Source: Isochrysis galbana
Lineage: Eukaryota > Haptophyta > Isochrysidales > Isochrysidaceae
Length of the DNA: 64,000 bases
Direction of reading: 5' to 3'
Assembly (NCBI GenBank): GCA_018136815.1
Contig: CM030940.1
Span: forward strand, 554,443 to 618,442
In this document: piece by piece, positions 32,611 to 41,972 of the stretch
How positions within the stretch are numbered: position 1 is the stretch's first letter
How the letters are laid out: the number at the start of each line of letters is the position of its first letter
Notes under the pieces: generated by a model
Databases searched by the model: none
Seen by the model: only the letters and a program-made list of their open reading frames with translations
Told to the model about the DNA's origin: nothing
Translations under genes and position numbers: made by a program

Positions 32611-34211
32611 CGAGCGAGTAGCGAGAGGCGAGGGTGAGTGTGAGGAGGGCTGTGATGGCAGGGGCTGGCGAGGCGAGGCGAGTTTGTTGGGTACGAGTGT
32701 TACGAGAGCGAGAGCGACGAGAGCGAGAGCGACGACGGATGACGACTGACGACAGGACGACGGACAGAGACACCCAGGAAAACACCCCGACTCTCGCCCC
32801 ACGACTTTCTCACATAACTCGACTGAAATCAAACCCAAACACTCCGGCCAGACAACGACGGACGACGATCAGAAGGCGATCTGTCGGCGATCCCGTCTGG
32901 AAGGGGAATCGCACCATAACGGAAACGAGGGGCAATCCTGCCGCGCAGGATTCCAAGAGACCTACCGAATAAGACGAAAGGAGTGCGATGTGCCTCAGGG
33001 AGAGATACGAAGAGGTCGCAAATTAAACCTGATTGCCCCCAGAAGCAGATAAAGAACCGCAGGGGAGATAGCAAATTAAACCTATCTGCGAGGCGCCTGG
33101 GAGGAAGAAAGGTGGGGAAACTTCCCTTCTCTTTCGAGAGGAAGAGAGAGGGCGCTCCACAACCCACGATCCCATGCATCCAAGCGAAGCTTTTGACCGA
33201 GAACGAGAACGAGAGAATTATAACGATAAATACCGAACGACGAAGAGAAGAGCGAAGCCTAACGAGTGTCGATTCGCGAATGCGACACCCCCCTGCTAGG
33301 ATCGAGCGTCCCGCGAGGAAATGAAGAGAACCTAACGGACATCGGAGAGCTCCAAGCAAGCCACGAGAAAGGCAGAAGAGCAATCCTGAACGAGACCGAA
33401 TGAGCCAAGAGCGAAGAGCGAATAAATCCGAAGAGCGAATGAAACAATAAATCGAGAAGTTACGAATTACGAACAACGAACAATCGAGGACCGATGAGAA
33501 CGCGGAACGACAAGAATCGAGAATCGAGAGCGAGAAACGAAGAACGCGGAACGACGAGAATCGAGAATCGAAGAACGAGAAACGAAGAACGCGGAACGAC
33601 GAGAATCGAGAATCGAAGAACGAACGACGAAGAACGCGGAACGACGAGAATCGAGAATCGAGAATCCAAGAACGAACGACGAACGGCGAACGACGAACTA
33701 TAAGAATAGTGCGCGACGATCGAAGAGACAGGAAGTACCACACCCGTCCGGACGATAAGGTGTAGAATCGGCGGCCGGCGCGGCAGACCGCAGGACTCAA
33801 CGCTGCAACCCATCCCCTTCTCTCTTTTACGAGAGTTTTACCTGGATGTTTGGGCGGTGTGGCGGCACCCAAGTTACAACGCGGCGTCTCCTGTTCTTCG
33901 ATATATGAGTAGTCGAACAGCCAACGGCGAAAGGCGGCGAGATATCACGACGGGCTCGGCACGTCACGCGCGAGCTAAACGACGAGGTACGGGGTTCTCC
34001 TGACAGAGCGCAGCGAAAGGGGAGGGAGATCCATCCTCCGTGGTCGAAAGGGGGCGCGAGCCATACCTCTCTTCCCGCGGGGGAACTATTCGGCGGCCGC
34101 GGGGGGGAAATTCGGCGACCGCGGGGGGAACAGGAAAAGAATTCCCGTACGTTCCCGTACCCCGATCAAAGGTAAACGACGGCGTTAAGAGAGATCGGAG
34201 GGGGCGTGACA
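32611..34211 (-). repeat. LTR-like regulatory region, copy 1
   Basis: Non-coding region between integrase and the next gag start. A likely LTR start, TGTCACGCCCCC on the minus strand at about 34211, lies just after the integrase stop within the palindrome TGACAGTCGCGACTGTCA. The far LTR end and the primer-binding site are not resolved. About 33496-33690 is a minisatellite built from GAATCGAGAATCGAAGAACG and GAACGCGGAACGACGA blocks. A (CTCTCG)n-rich leader lies near 32690-32745. About 32860-33290 is the part captured, inverted, inside the TIR element at 7854-8688. Six-frame ORFs here reflect the minisatellite. Confidence 0.6.
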
Positions 34212-34221
34212 GTCGCGACTG

Positions 34222-36240
34222 TCAGAAGAACGCAGAGGGTGTATCGAGCAGAGAGACGAGGGTGCGATCCGATGGCGACAGGCGTGCGAGAGCCTCGGAG
34301 CGACAGCGAACGAAGGTAGGCGAGGCAAGGGCAGCGTGCGCAAATGCGTGGGAGCCAAACCACGGGGAACCGCGCGACGATCCCGACGAGTACCACCACT
34401 GCCCGAGGACGAAGACCGCGTGCTGCGGCCGCATCATTGGACCTGCAGGGTTGGCAACAGACGGGCGGGCTGAGACGGGCAAATGGGAGACATGAGCAAT
34501 GGGGCCACTGTGCGAGGACGGTGCGAGACGATGCGAGCGGCGCGGGGCCTGATGATCCGAGCCGGTGGTCTCGGATCCCACGGGAGCTTCGATCGCGTGC
34601 GACGTCGGCGGGGCTGAGACGGTCTGAGATTGTGATTCTGCAGCCCGCTTTCTCATCTGAGGCTTACGAAGAGGCGGGAAGGGGTGAGCATCATCATAGG
34701 CGGTGACGAGTGACTCGCAGCGGCGAAGCAGTTCGGCTAGCGGCTCCCATGTGGCCGCAGCTTTCGCGTAACCACGCCACTTGACGAGATACTGCCTGGA
34801 ATCACCTCGACCCTTGCGGTCAAGGAGTGAATCCACCAGATACTCATCTCTTTGGACGGGGTCTTCATCTGTGAGGGTATAGTAGGGACGGAGGTTAGTC
34901 ACATGCACCTCCTCGGAGAGGAGGCGATTTTCTTGGTCGCGTAGTCGGTAGCGGCCAGCGCCAAGCGCCTCAGCAATGCGGTATGGTCCGCTGTAGTGGT
35001 AGAGGAGCTTGTTGCGGTGTCCTGGAATCTTGCGAACCACCCTATCACCTGGAGTAAATTGGATGGGGGGAGAGTGAGTGCGTAGCGTGTCAGCAAGTGC
35101 GTCGGCTTGAGACTCTAAAGTTGCATCATAAGCCGCGGCCCACGCCGCCTTTAAACGACAATGCATTTTCCAAGCGTACGAGCGAATTTCCTGAGGTAAC
35201 TCGGGAGGTGGGCCAGTGTCAGGTGGATCAGAAAGCTGGGCAGGCAGGCGAAGCTCACGGCCATAGAGCAAGGCAGCAGGCGACATGCGGGTAATGCGAT
35301 TGGCTGAAGCGCGCATGCTCATTAGAAAGAACGGGAGATGATCGACCCAATGACCGCCGCCTTCATCGGTAGCACGAGCCATGTTGATCAATGTTTGCTG
35401 AGCTCGTTCGACCAGGCCCACGCTCTCGTGATGATGAGGTGTGCTCGGCCGCAAGTCGGTGCCGGTGCGCTCGAGGATGACCGAGGTGAGTTGACTAGCG
35501 AGATTGCTGCCGGAGTCCGAGCGAAGTTGCCTTGGTACTCCGTGCCGAGAGACGACGTACGACATGAAGGCGTGAAGAGCGTCGGCACTCGAGGGGTCGC
35601 CGTTGTGAGGGGCCGCCTCGATCCAACGAGTGAGCGAGTCTACGAAAACGAGGAGCTTGTCGAAGCCTTGAGAGCCCTTGATGAAGTCGTGCGTAGGAGC
35701 CATCGACACGACGTCGCAAAAGACGATGTCGAACGGATAGGCGCCGACCTGCGGTCCCTTTGGATCGTCTCTTGTCGGTACTCGTCGGTAGAGTAGACCT
35801 GATTGCAACAGACATCGCGAAGATTCGCGACTGAGTCAACGCAAGCGACGATGATCGAGGTCGGAGTTGCGAGGAGAGGAAGAGAGGAAGCGGATGAGGT
35901 CGTGGCAGTCGGGGTCCTCGGCCTGTGCCTCCTTGAGCGCCTCGGCGTTAGGTGTACCGACGTCGAGGTAGGAGAGGTTGATAGAATCCCTGGTCGTAGA
36001 GGACAATCTGGACGACCGTTCGTCAGCTTGCAGACTAGATGCCGTAGTGGTACGAGAACGAGAGGCGGCGACGGCTGGCGACTGATCATCCGATGCCGTG
36101 GTGGAGCGAGAGTTAGGGACGACGGCGGCTAGTAGCTGCCCACCCCCCTGCTTAGGAGCGGACGTCTCCGACGTCTCATCGTCTGCCGCCACCAAGCGTG
36201 ACACGCCATCAGCATCCTTTTGATTAGCACCTGGTTTGTG
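34222..36240 (-). pseudogene. RNase H tail plus chromodomain integrase, copy 1
   Basis: From 36240 the frame reads HKPGANQKDADGVSRL, the usual C-terminal signature of Ty3/gypsy RNase H, and stays open to a TGA at 35836-35838. It then reopens in the same frame to 34222 as the integrase. Numbering from 35808, the catalytic triad is D32, D98 and E134 (D-x65-D-x35-E), with surroundings VFCDVV, LRSDSGSN and GLVER. A GPY/F module follows (YSGPYRI, about 273-278). A chromodomain lies at about 321-362 (YLVDSLLDRKGRGDSRQYLV, KWRGY, TWEPLAEL). The N-terminal HHCC zinc finger is missing, and reverse transcriptase plus most of RNase H are deleted. The chromodomain would direct integration to marked chromatin. 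Enzymatically incomplete. Confidence 0.85.
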
Positions 36241-37237
36241 CTAGACGGTGAAATTGAGCCGCGGCAGAAATCGTATCGGACATGCGTTGCGGGTTGGAAT
36301 GAATCCACCTCAGGCCAGCGTTCGAGAGATAGGTGCACGGCGGGTGCGAGATAATCAAGTCCCACCCGAGGTCTTGGACGAGATCTGCGTCCCCGTCGAA
36401 GTGCGGAATGTAGTTGACCTCGGACGGAAACAAATCACATGTCGCCACATCTGCACCAGCAAGCAGAAACATGGACGAGACAACTCCACTTGTCTCGCCG
36501 ATAACCAAGACGCGAGGAGAGGAGATGCCGTCGGTCTTCACGGCATCGACGTCACGCCTAATGTCGCCGAGCGTGACACAAATGTTGTCGAAGTGGATAG
36601 GTAGTACCTGAGCCGGAGACTCAGGCGATTGGCTAGGGCGTAGAACAAGCTGCGCCGCCTCGGCAATATCTTTCGGCATTACGTGCGCGGCACCGTGGGC
36701 GGCGGCGCGTTGGAAAGCGAGATCGATAACGTTCGAGAGGGTCTCGCCCTCCTTCAAGGAAGGGCGAGTGCGCGTGAGATGAACGAGCAAGTCTTCAGCG
36801 GCTTGAACCAGAGTCAAGCGCGCTGAAACTTGGCAAGGCGGAACGACAGCAGAAACGTATACGGGATTGCGAGTGACCGGGATCGACGGAGACGCGGCGG
36901 CCAATGTGCGAGCCGTCTGAAAAGAACGGGACGCGGCAGCCAGAAGAGATTCGGACGAGAATAGAGCAGGCTGAGCACGGAACAATCGACGGAGTGCGCG
37001 TTGTACGACGGAGGGTATGTTGGCGAATACACCTCTGTCAGCGAACGACTCATCAGACGAGCTAGTCGGTATCGGTCGCCAACCCAATCGGGTGGGCGCG
37101 ACCATCGTAGGCGGCGCGAGCCAACGGCGAACAGCGAGGGTGTAGGCCACCGTCCATCCGGAGGGGCTAACCTCGCTGGCACGGCCAAGGCAGCTTAACG
37201 GCGAGTTTCGAGGGAACGAATTGGCCAGTCCATCCAA
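36224..37237 (-). CDS. Retroelement ORF with DNA methyltransferase-like domain, copy 1
   Basis: A 337-codon frame with no ATG at its opening, following gag in another frame (consistent with a -1 gag-pol shift). Residues about 1-235 are Ala/Ser/Arg-rich and unassigned (gag- or linker-like). Residues 241-337 match the N-terminal half of a SAM-dependent DNA methyltransferase-like family common in phages: motif I as VLVIGETSGVVSSMFLLAGA, the acidic end of strand 2 as DLFPSE, a motif III-like DGDADL, and motif IV as WDLIISHPPCTYLSNAG (PPC at about 299-301). The frame ends at TAA 36224-36226, soon after motif IV, where the sequence jumps to the RNase H tail. The target-recognition and C-terminal motifs are absent, so this copy should be inactive. 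C5-cytosine specificity is suggested by PPC but not proven. Confidence 0.8.
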   Translation of the reverse strand: MDGLANSFPRNSPLSCLGRASEVSPSGWTVAYTLAVRRWLAPPTMVAPTRLGWRPIPTSSSDESFADRGVFANIPSVVQRALRRLFRAQPALFSSESLLAAASRSFQTARTLAAASPSIPVTRNPVYVSAVVPPCQVSARLTLVQAAEDLLVHLTRTRPSLKEGETLSNVIDLAFQRAAAHGAAHVMPKDIAEAAQLVLRPSQSPESPAQVLPIHFDNICVTLGDIRRDVDAVKTDGISSPRVLVIGETSGVVSSMFLLAGADVATCDLFPSEVNYIPHFDGDADLVQDLGWDLIISHPPCTYLSNAGLRWIHSNPQRMSDTISAAAQFHRLAQTRC

Positions 37238-37248
37238 GATTTGACTGG

Positions 37249-37451
37249 CTACGGGCTGGCTGCCTGGACTGGAGCAGGAGGGAGTCGGCCCCGTTCGATC
37301 GCGTTGGTGACCGCAGCGAGCTGCTGAGAGAATTGGGCTGCCATGGCCTGCATGAGCTCGATGTAGCGCAGCTCGACGGGGTTGAGCCCCGGTGAAGCCG
37401 AAGAGGTTGGCGGCGGAGCCGTAGCAGACGGTGGAGAAGGAGAGAGATGAA
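37249..37451 (-). pseudogene. gag 3' part, copy 1 (split by LINE insertion)
   Basis: The frame begins inside the target-site duplication (encoding HLSPSP) and continues through PPPTSSASPGLNPVELRYIE and QAMAAQFSQQLAAVTNAIER to a TAG at 37249-37251. The Gln/Ala-rich helix resembles the start of Ty3-like capsid regions. The other side of the LINE insertion reads into the same duplication in the same frame, so the two parts were once continuous. The methyltransferase-like ORF starts just past this stop in a different frame. Confidence 0.7.
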
Positions 37452-39719
37452 AAAAAAAAAACCTTTTAATATTCTCGCCTCGCTCGTGGCACTGGAAGAC
37501 GCTCACGAAGCCTCGCCCTTTTTCTACCCACTCCCCCACTCCCTGCCTTGCGGCAACTCCCCTCGTGCTCTACTTAGGGGCCCGGGTCGTGCGGGGGTTT
37601 CGAGCTAGGCGGGGTGCACCTGTCCCCATCGGTAGGTTCTCTCCTTCCTCCTGTTTTGATGGGTGACCTGTCTATACAGTAGTTGTTGCCGGGCGTCTTC
37701 ATATAAATGCGTACGAGCGTTCGCTCAGCGTGTCCGTGGTCATGGACGGTCGTCCATCCGAGCTGTCGGTCTGAGCGGGGTGACGCGTCGCTTCATGCGA
37801 GTCTCTCGGCTAAGCCGAGAGCTTTCGCTACGAGGCCGAATTCCTCGCTGAGGTGTAGCCTGCCTTTCTCGTCTTCGACAAATATAGGGGTGCTGAGTTC
37901 TGTCGTTTTTTTGATCTTCGGTTTTCTGCCCTGGGCGGCCTTATATGTACGCATGGAGTTGTGGGGGTCTGGTGAGGTCTTGCCTCGAACTAAGGTGGCA
38001 AACCTTATTAGAGTGGCTTCAAGGACTGGTATATAGTGGTAGTTGTACGCCTCGAAGTCAACTCTATAAAAGTCTTTTATTATGTATTTCCATGCTATTA
38101 TATAGAGCGCTTTGAGGCTGTCGGGGGTGGTCATGCCGGGGTATGCGAAGAGTCTGTCTTTGATTTTTTGCGCTCTCGATCTCTTAGGAGGAGGCGTGTG
38201 CTTTGTCAGGGCGTCTATAGTTTCGAATATCTTTTTAGTCTCGGGGCACCATGCCAGATGACACGATCCCTCTCTGTGGTCGCGGCATAGTCTACATTTA
38301 GTCGTTAGGCTATTTGGGAATCTGTTCCTAGTGCCGATCCTCCTATGAGTAATATGCTTGAAGTGCAGGTGCTTGTCCGTGTGTTTTAGCAGCGGCATTG
38401 CATATAGTCTAGCTATATGTATCCATTCATCTTTCGTGATGTTTAGTCTCTTCTCCCATGCGGACCTCGCCGCTTGCGAGACGTTTTTTCGGGTCGTTTT
38501 CGTCGCTTCCCTGGCGATGTCGGAGACGGTGATCGCGTCAAGAGCGACCCTTCCTTTCCGTATGGCGTACTCGTCCGCCAACGGGTATTCCATGAATCTC
38601 GGGCCTTTGTACCCGTTTTCCCATTTCGCTGGTGGATGGTAGTATTGGATGTCTCCGGCTTCCGCTATTTTCCCGGTACCGGCTGTCTCTCCCAGGTAGT
38701 CGGTGTCGGTGTGTATCCAGATATTGTTAAATTTACTGATGTATCTGTCATCCTCTGTGACTCTAACTTCACTGGGTAGTGTCATATCACCTAACTCCTG
38801 AGGCTGGGTGCCGCCAACCTGCGACTCTTCTCTTTTAGTGTTTTTGGGGGGGCGTTCTTTCGCTCGCTCCAACAGCCGTGTCGCGTAGTTTACGACTTCG
38901 TCCCATGAGTCAAGAAATTCTTTTTTGTGTATCACGCGGCCTTCGTGCGCGAAGGTTTCGGGCAGGTGCTCAACATACGCCGAGCACTCTTCCCTACTGT
39001 ACGGCGTCGTGAGGGCGCCGTCTTTAAAAACGTTGTGGACCACGGTTGTGTGTAGTGATTCCCCGTAGACTGTGGCGTCCAAGAAGGCGTGGTCGCCCTC
39101 TTGGTGGAAGGATAGTTCAAAATTTGCGTCCGATTCCATGGCGCCTTGCTCCTCATCTGAGGGCGGCTCCTGAGAGGCAAGGGCGGTCGGAGGTGGTGGG
39201 ATTGTGGGTGGGTCTATGTGTGCAGCTGGCGTGTCTGTGTGGCGTACGCCCCAAGGCGCATCCAAATAGTTCCTCGTCTGTGTGATCTTCTGTTGTGTTG
39301 CTGGAGGATCAAGGTCAATGAGCATGTTGTGATTGGTGTTGAGGTTGTGCCCATAGGGGCCACCCGGTCTCGGGCCGCGCCGCCGAGGCAGCGCGGCCGT
39401 CGCCAGGGCGAGAGAGGCCTCTGCCATAAGGCATGCCTTGTGGGTGAGTGTCTCTGCTGGTCTGGTGTTGGTGTGATGCTTGTCACAGCCTGTGGCCCAC
39501 CATGGGGTGGGCCAGCATGGCTGCCTTCCTTGGTGTGGCCGGGGCCACGGGCCGTGCGGCGCGACCGGGGTCGCGCTCACCTGCTCGGCCTCTGCGGGCG
39601 GTCGCGGTCGCTTCGCCAGCGACAGTTCCATGGGTACCGGGGGGGCTCCCGCGGCGGGGGGCCCGAAGGAAAGGTGGGGGGCGGCGGCGCGCTCCATGGC
39701 AACCAACTATAAAGTTAGT
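37452..39719 (-). mobile_element. LINE-derived insertion in gag, copy 1
   Basis: A 2,268-bp insertion flanked by a perfect 20-bp direct repeat, TGGAGAAGGAGAGAGATGAA (37432-37451 and 39720-39739). Its coding strand is minus: the 5' end lies at about 39719, just before MERAAAP. The 3' end on the coding strand is a run of about ten T after ...AATATTAAAAGG, not the usual poly-A. A target-site duplication of this length fits target-primed reverse transcription. It carries one ORF (37793-39697) and no reverse transcriptase. Confidence 0.75.
37793..39697 (-). CDS. LINE-derived fused ORF1/ORF2-end protein, copy 1
   Basis: ATG at 39697, 634 residues. The Pro/Ala-rich N-terminus (MERAAAPHLS...) is of the same type as the LINE ORF1-like start at 48501 (MERAPTAPTS...). 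The C-terminal part resembles the end of LINE ORF2: EWIHIARLYAMPLLKHTD, then HITHRRIGTRNRFP and the zf-RVT-like knuckle CRLCRDHREGSCHLAWCPE (C-x2-C...H-x4-C). No endonuclease or reverse transcriptase motifs are present, so it looks like an internally deleted LINE that kept both ends in frame. The middle (about residues 180-420) is acidic and unassigned. It stays intact in both copies of the array, which is notable for a non-autonomous element. Confidence 0.65.
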   Translation of the reverse strand: MERAAAPHLSFGPPAAGAPPVPMELSLAKRPRPPAEAEQVSATPVAPHGPWPRPHQGRQPCWPTPWWATGCDKHHTNTRPAETLTHKACLMAEASLALATAALPRRRGPRPGGPYGHNLNTNHNMLIDLDPPATQQKITQTRNYLDAPWGVRHTDTPAAHIDPPTIPPPPTALASQEPPSDEEQGAMESDANFELSFHQEGDHAFLDATVYGESLHTTVVHNVFKDGALTTPYSREECSAYVEHLPETFAHEGRVIHKKEFLDSWDEVVNYATRLLERAKERPPKNTKREESQVGGTQPQELGDMTLPSEVRVTEDDRYISKFNNIWIHTDTDYLGETAGTGKIAEAGDIQYYHPPAKWENGYKGPRFMEYPLADEYAIRKGRVALDAITVSDIAREATKTTRKNVSQAARSAWEKRLNITKDEWIHIARLYAMPLLKHTDKHLHFKHITHRRIGTRNRFPNSLTTKCRLCRDHREGSCHLAWCPETKKIFETIDALTKHTPPPKRSRAQKIKDRLFAYPGMTTPDSLKALYIIAWKYIIKDFYRVDFEAYNYHYIPVLEATLIRFATLVRGKTSPDPHNSMRTYKAAQGRKPKIKKTTELSTPIFVEDEKGRLHLSEEFGLVAKALGLAERLA

Positions 39720-39739
39720 TGGAGAAGGAGAGAGATGAA

Positions 39740-40358
39740 GAAGGGAGTCGGGCAGCAGGCCCGGGGCCTCTCCACAACGAGACGGCTGACTTGGGGCGAC
39801 CGAGGCGACCGAGAGGCGTTCGAGCGATGGATGGTAGGGCTCGTAGGCGGCCTCCGAGTCCGATGGTAATGGTGGCGGTGCCTCGAGACATACGCGAGAA
39901 GAGGGGAGGAATCCTTCCAGAGGATTATCCTCACCCTGGAAAGACTCGGGCTTGGACCTGTCCTCCATGGGCTCCGGCGGCGATGGCGGAGATGATGGTG
40001 GGGGGACCGCAGAGAGATCAGGAGGCGAGGGAAGGGAGGGCATCATCTCCCCCTGTGAAGGTGGTGGTGGATGCCCATCCGGAGAGGAGAAAGGGGGCAG
40101 GGCAGGCATGATGCCCGACTCTGCAGAGGTGGGGGTGACCCCCATTGAGACGTCCAGCGCGGGACGCACCGGGAACGATTCTACACCTGACGAATTGGGA
40201 TGGCCCATAGGCCCTGAGGGCAATGAGGAAGGAGGCATGCCGGCGGCAGGCGCGGCGGAGGAGACGACTTCAGAGGGGCTGACGGGCTGAAGCCCGTCCG
40301 CAGAGGAAGGCGGGCAGGCGGGCTTGGGCGAGGGCGAGGACGGCGGCGAGAGCGACAT
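39740..40358 (-). pseudogene. gag 5' part of the Ty3-like element
   Basis: From the ATG at 40358 (MSLSPPSSPSPKPACPPSSA) the frame stays open for about 206 codons of Pro/Ser/Glu-rich sequence, including GVTPTSAESGIMPALPPFSS and PPEPMEDRSKPESFQ. It then enters the 20-bp duplication bordering the LINE insertion, where it encodes HLSPSP. No zinc knuckle is seen. This is the most complete gag start in the window, because copy 1 is cut by the array edge and the diverged copy at 10190-10510 is short. Confidence 0.65.
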
Positions 40359-41962
40359 CGAGCGAGTAGCGAGAGGCGAGGGTGAGTGTGAGGAGGGCTG
40401 TGATGGCAGGGGCTGGCGAGGCGAGGCGAGTTTGTTGGGTACGAGTGTTACGAGAGCGAGAGCGACGAGAGCGAGAGCGACGACGGATGACGACTGACGA
40501 CAGGACGACGGACAGAGACACCCAGGAAAACACCCCGACTCTCGCCCCACGACTTTCTCACATAACTCGACTGAAATCAAACCCAAACACTCCGGCCAGA
40601 CAACGACGGACGACGATCAGAAGGCGATCTGTCGGCGATCCCGTCTGGAAGGGGAATCGCACCATAACGGAAACGAGGGGCAATCCTGCCGCGCAGGATT
40701 CCAAGAGACCTACCGAATAAGACGAAAGGAGTGCGATGTGCCTCAGGGAGAGATACGAAGAGGTCGCAAATTAAACCTGATTGCCCCCAGAAGCAGATAA
40801 AGAACCGCAGGGGAGATAGCAAATTAAACCTATCTGCGAGGCGCCTGGGAGGAAGAAAGGTGGGGAAACTTCCCTTCTCTTTCGAGAGGAAGAGAGAGGG
40901 CGCTCCACAACCCACGATCCCATGCATCCAAGCGAAGCTTTTGACCGAGAACGAGAACGAGAGAATTATAACGATAAATACCGAACGACGAAGAGAAGAG
41001 CGAAGCCTAACGAGTGTCGATTCGCGAATGCGACACCCCCCTGCTAGGATCGAGCGTCCCGCGAGGAAATGAAGAGAACCTAACGGACATCGGAGAGCTC
41101 CAAGCAAGCCACGAGAAAGGCAGAAGAGCAATCCTGAACGAGACCGAATGAGCCAAGAGCGAAGAGCGAATAAATCCGAAGAGCGAATGAAACAATAAAT
41201 CGAGAAGTTACGAATTACGAACAACGAACAATCGAGGACCGATGAGAACGCGGAACGACAAGAATCGAGAATCGAGAGCGAGAAACGAAGAACGCGGAAC
41301 GACGAGAATCGAGAATCGAAGAACGAGAAACGAAGAACGCGGAACGACGAGAATCGAGAATCGAAGAACGAACGACGAAGAACGCGGAACGACGAGAATC
41401 GAGAATCGAGAATCCAAGAACGAACGACGAACGGCGAACGACGAACTATAAGAATAGTGCGCGACGATCGAAGAGACAGGAAGTACCACACCCGTCCGGA
41501 CGATAAGGTGTAGAATCGGCGGCCGGCGCGGCAGACCGCAGGACTCAACGCTGCAACCCATCCCCTTCTCTCTTTTACGAGAGTTTTACCTGGATGTTTG
41601 GGCGGTGTGGCGGCACCCAAGTTACAACGCGGCGTCTCCTGTTCTTCGATATATGAGTAGTCGAACAGCCAACGGCGAAAGGCGGCGAGATATCACGACG
41701 GGCTCGGCACGTCACGCGCGAGCTAAACGACGAGGTACGGGGTTCTCCTGACAGAGCGCAGCGAAAGGGGAGGGAGATCCATCCTCCGTGGTCGAAAGGG
41801 GGCGCGAGCCATACCTCTCTTCCCGCGGGGGGAACTATTCGGCGGCCGCGGGGGGGGAAATTCGGCGACCGCGGGGGGGAACAGGAAAAGAATTCCCGTA
41901 CGTTCCCGTACCCCGATCAAAGGTAAACGACGGCGTTAAGAGAGATCGGAGGGGGCGTGACA
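40359..41962 (-). repeat. LTR-like regulatory region, copy 2
   Basis: Counterpart of 32611-34211, near-identical apart from three extra G in runs at about 41825-41880. The candidate LTR start TGTCACGCCCCC lies at about 41962 on the minus strand. The minisatellite is at about 41244-41438. Confidence 0.6.
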
Positions 41963-41972
41963 GTCGCGACTG

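Noticed and set aside
32829-33872. 347-codon Arg/Ser/Phe-rich ORF in the LTR-like region (also 40577-41620)
   Set aside because: Translation of the GAATCGA minisatellite; no domain, and several frames are open over the same repeat.
41244-41438. CRISPR-like array of direct repeats
   Set aside because: Units abut without unique spacers and lie in a eukaryotic retroelement; it is a minisatellite.
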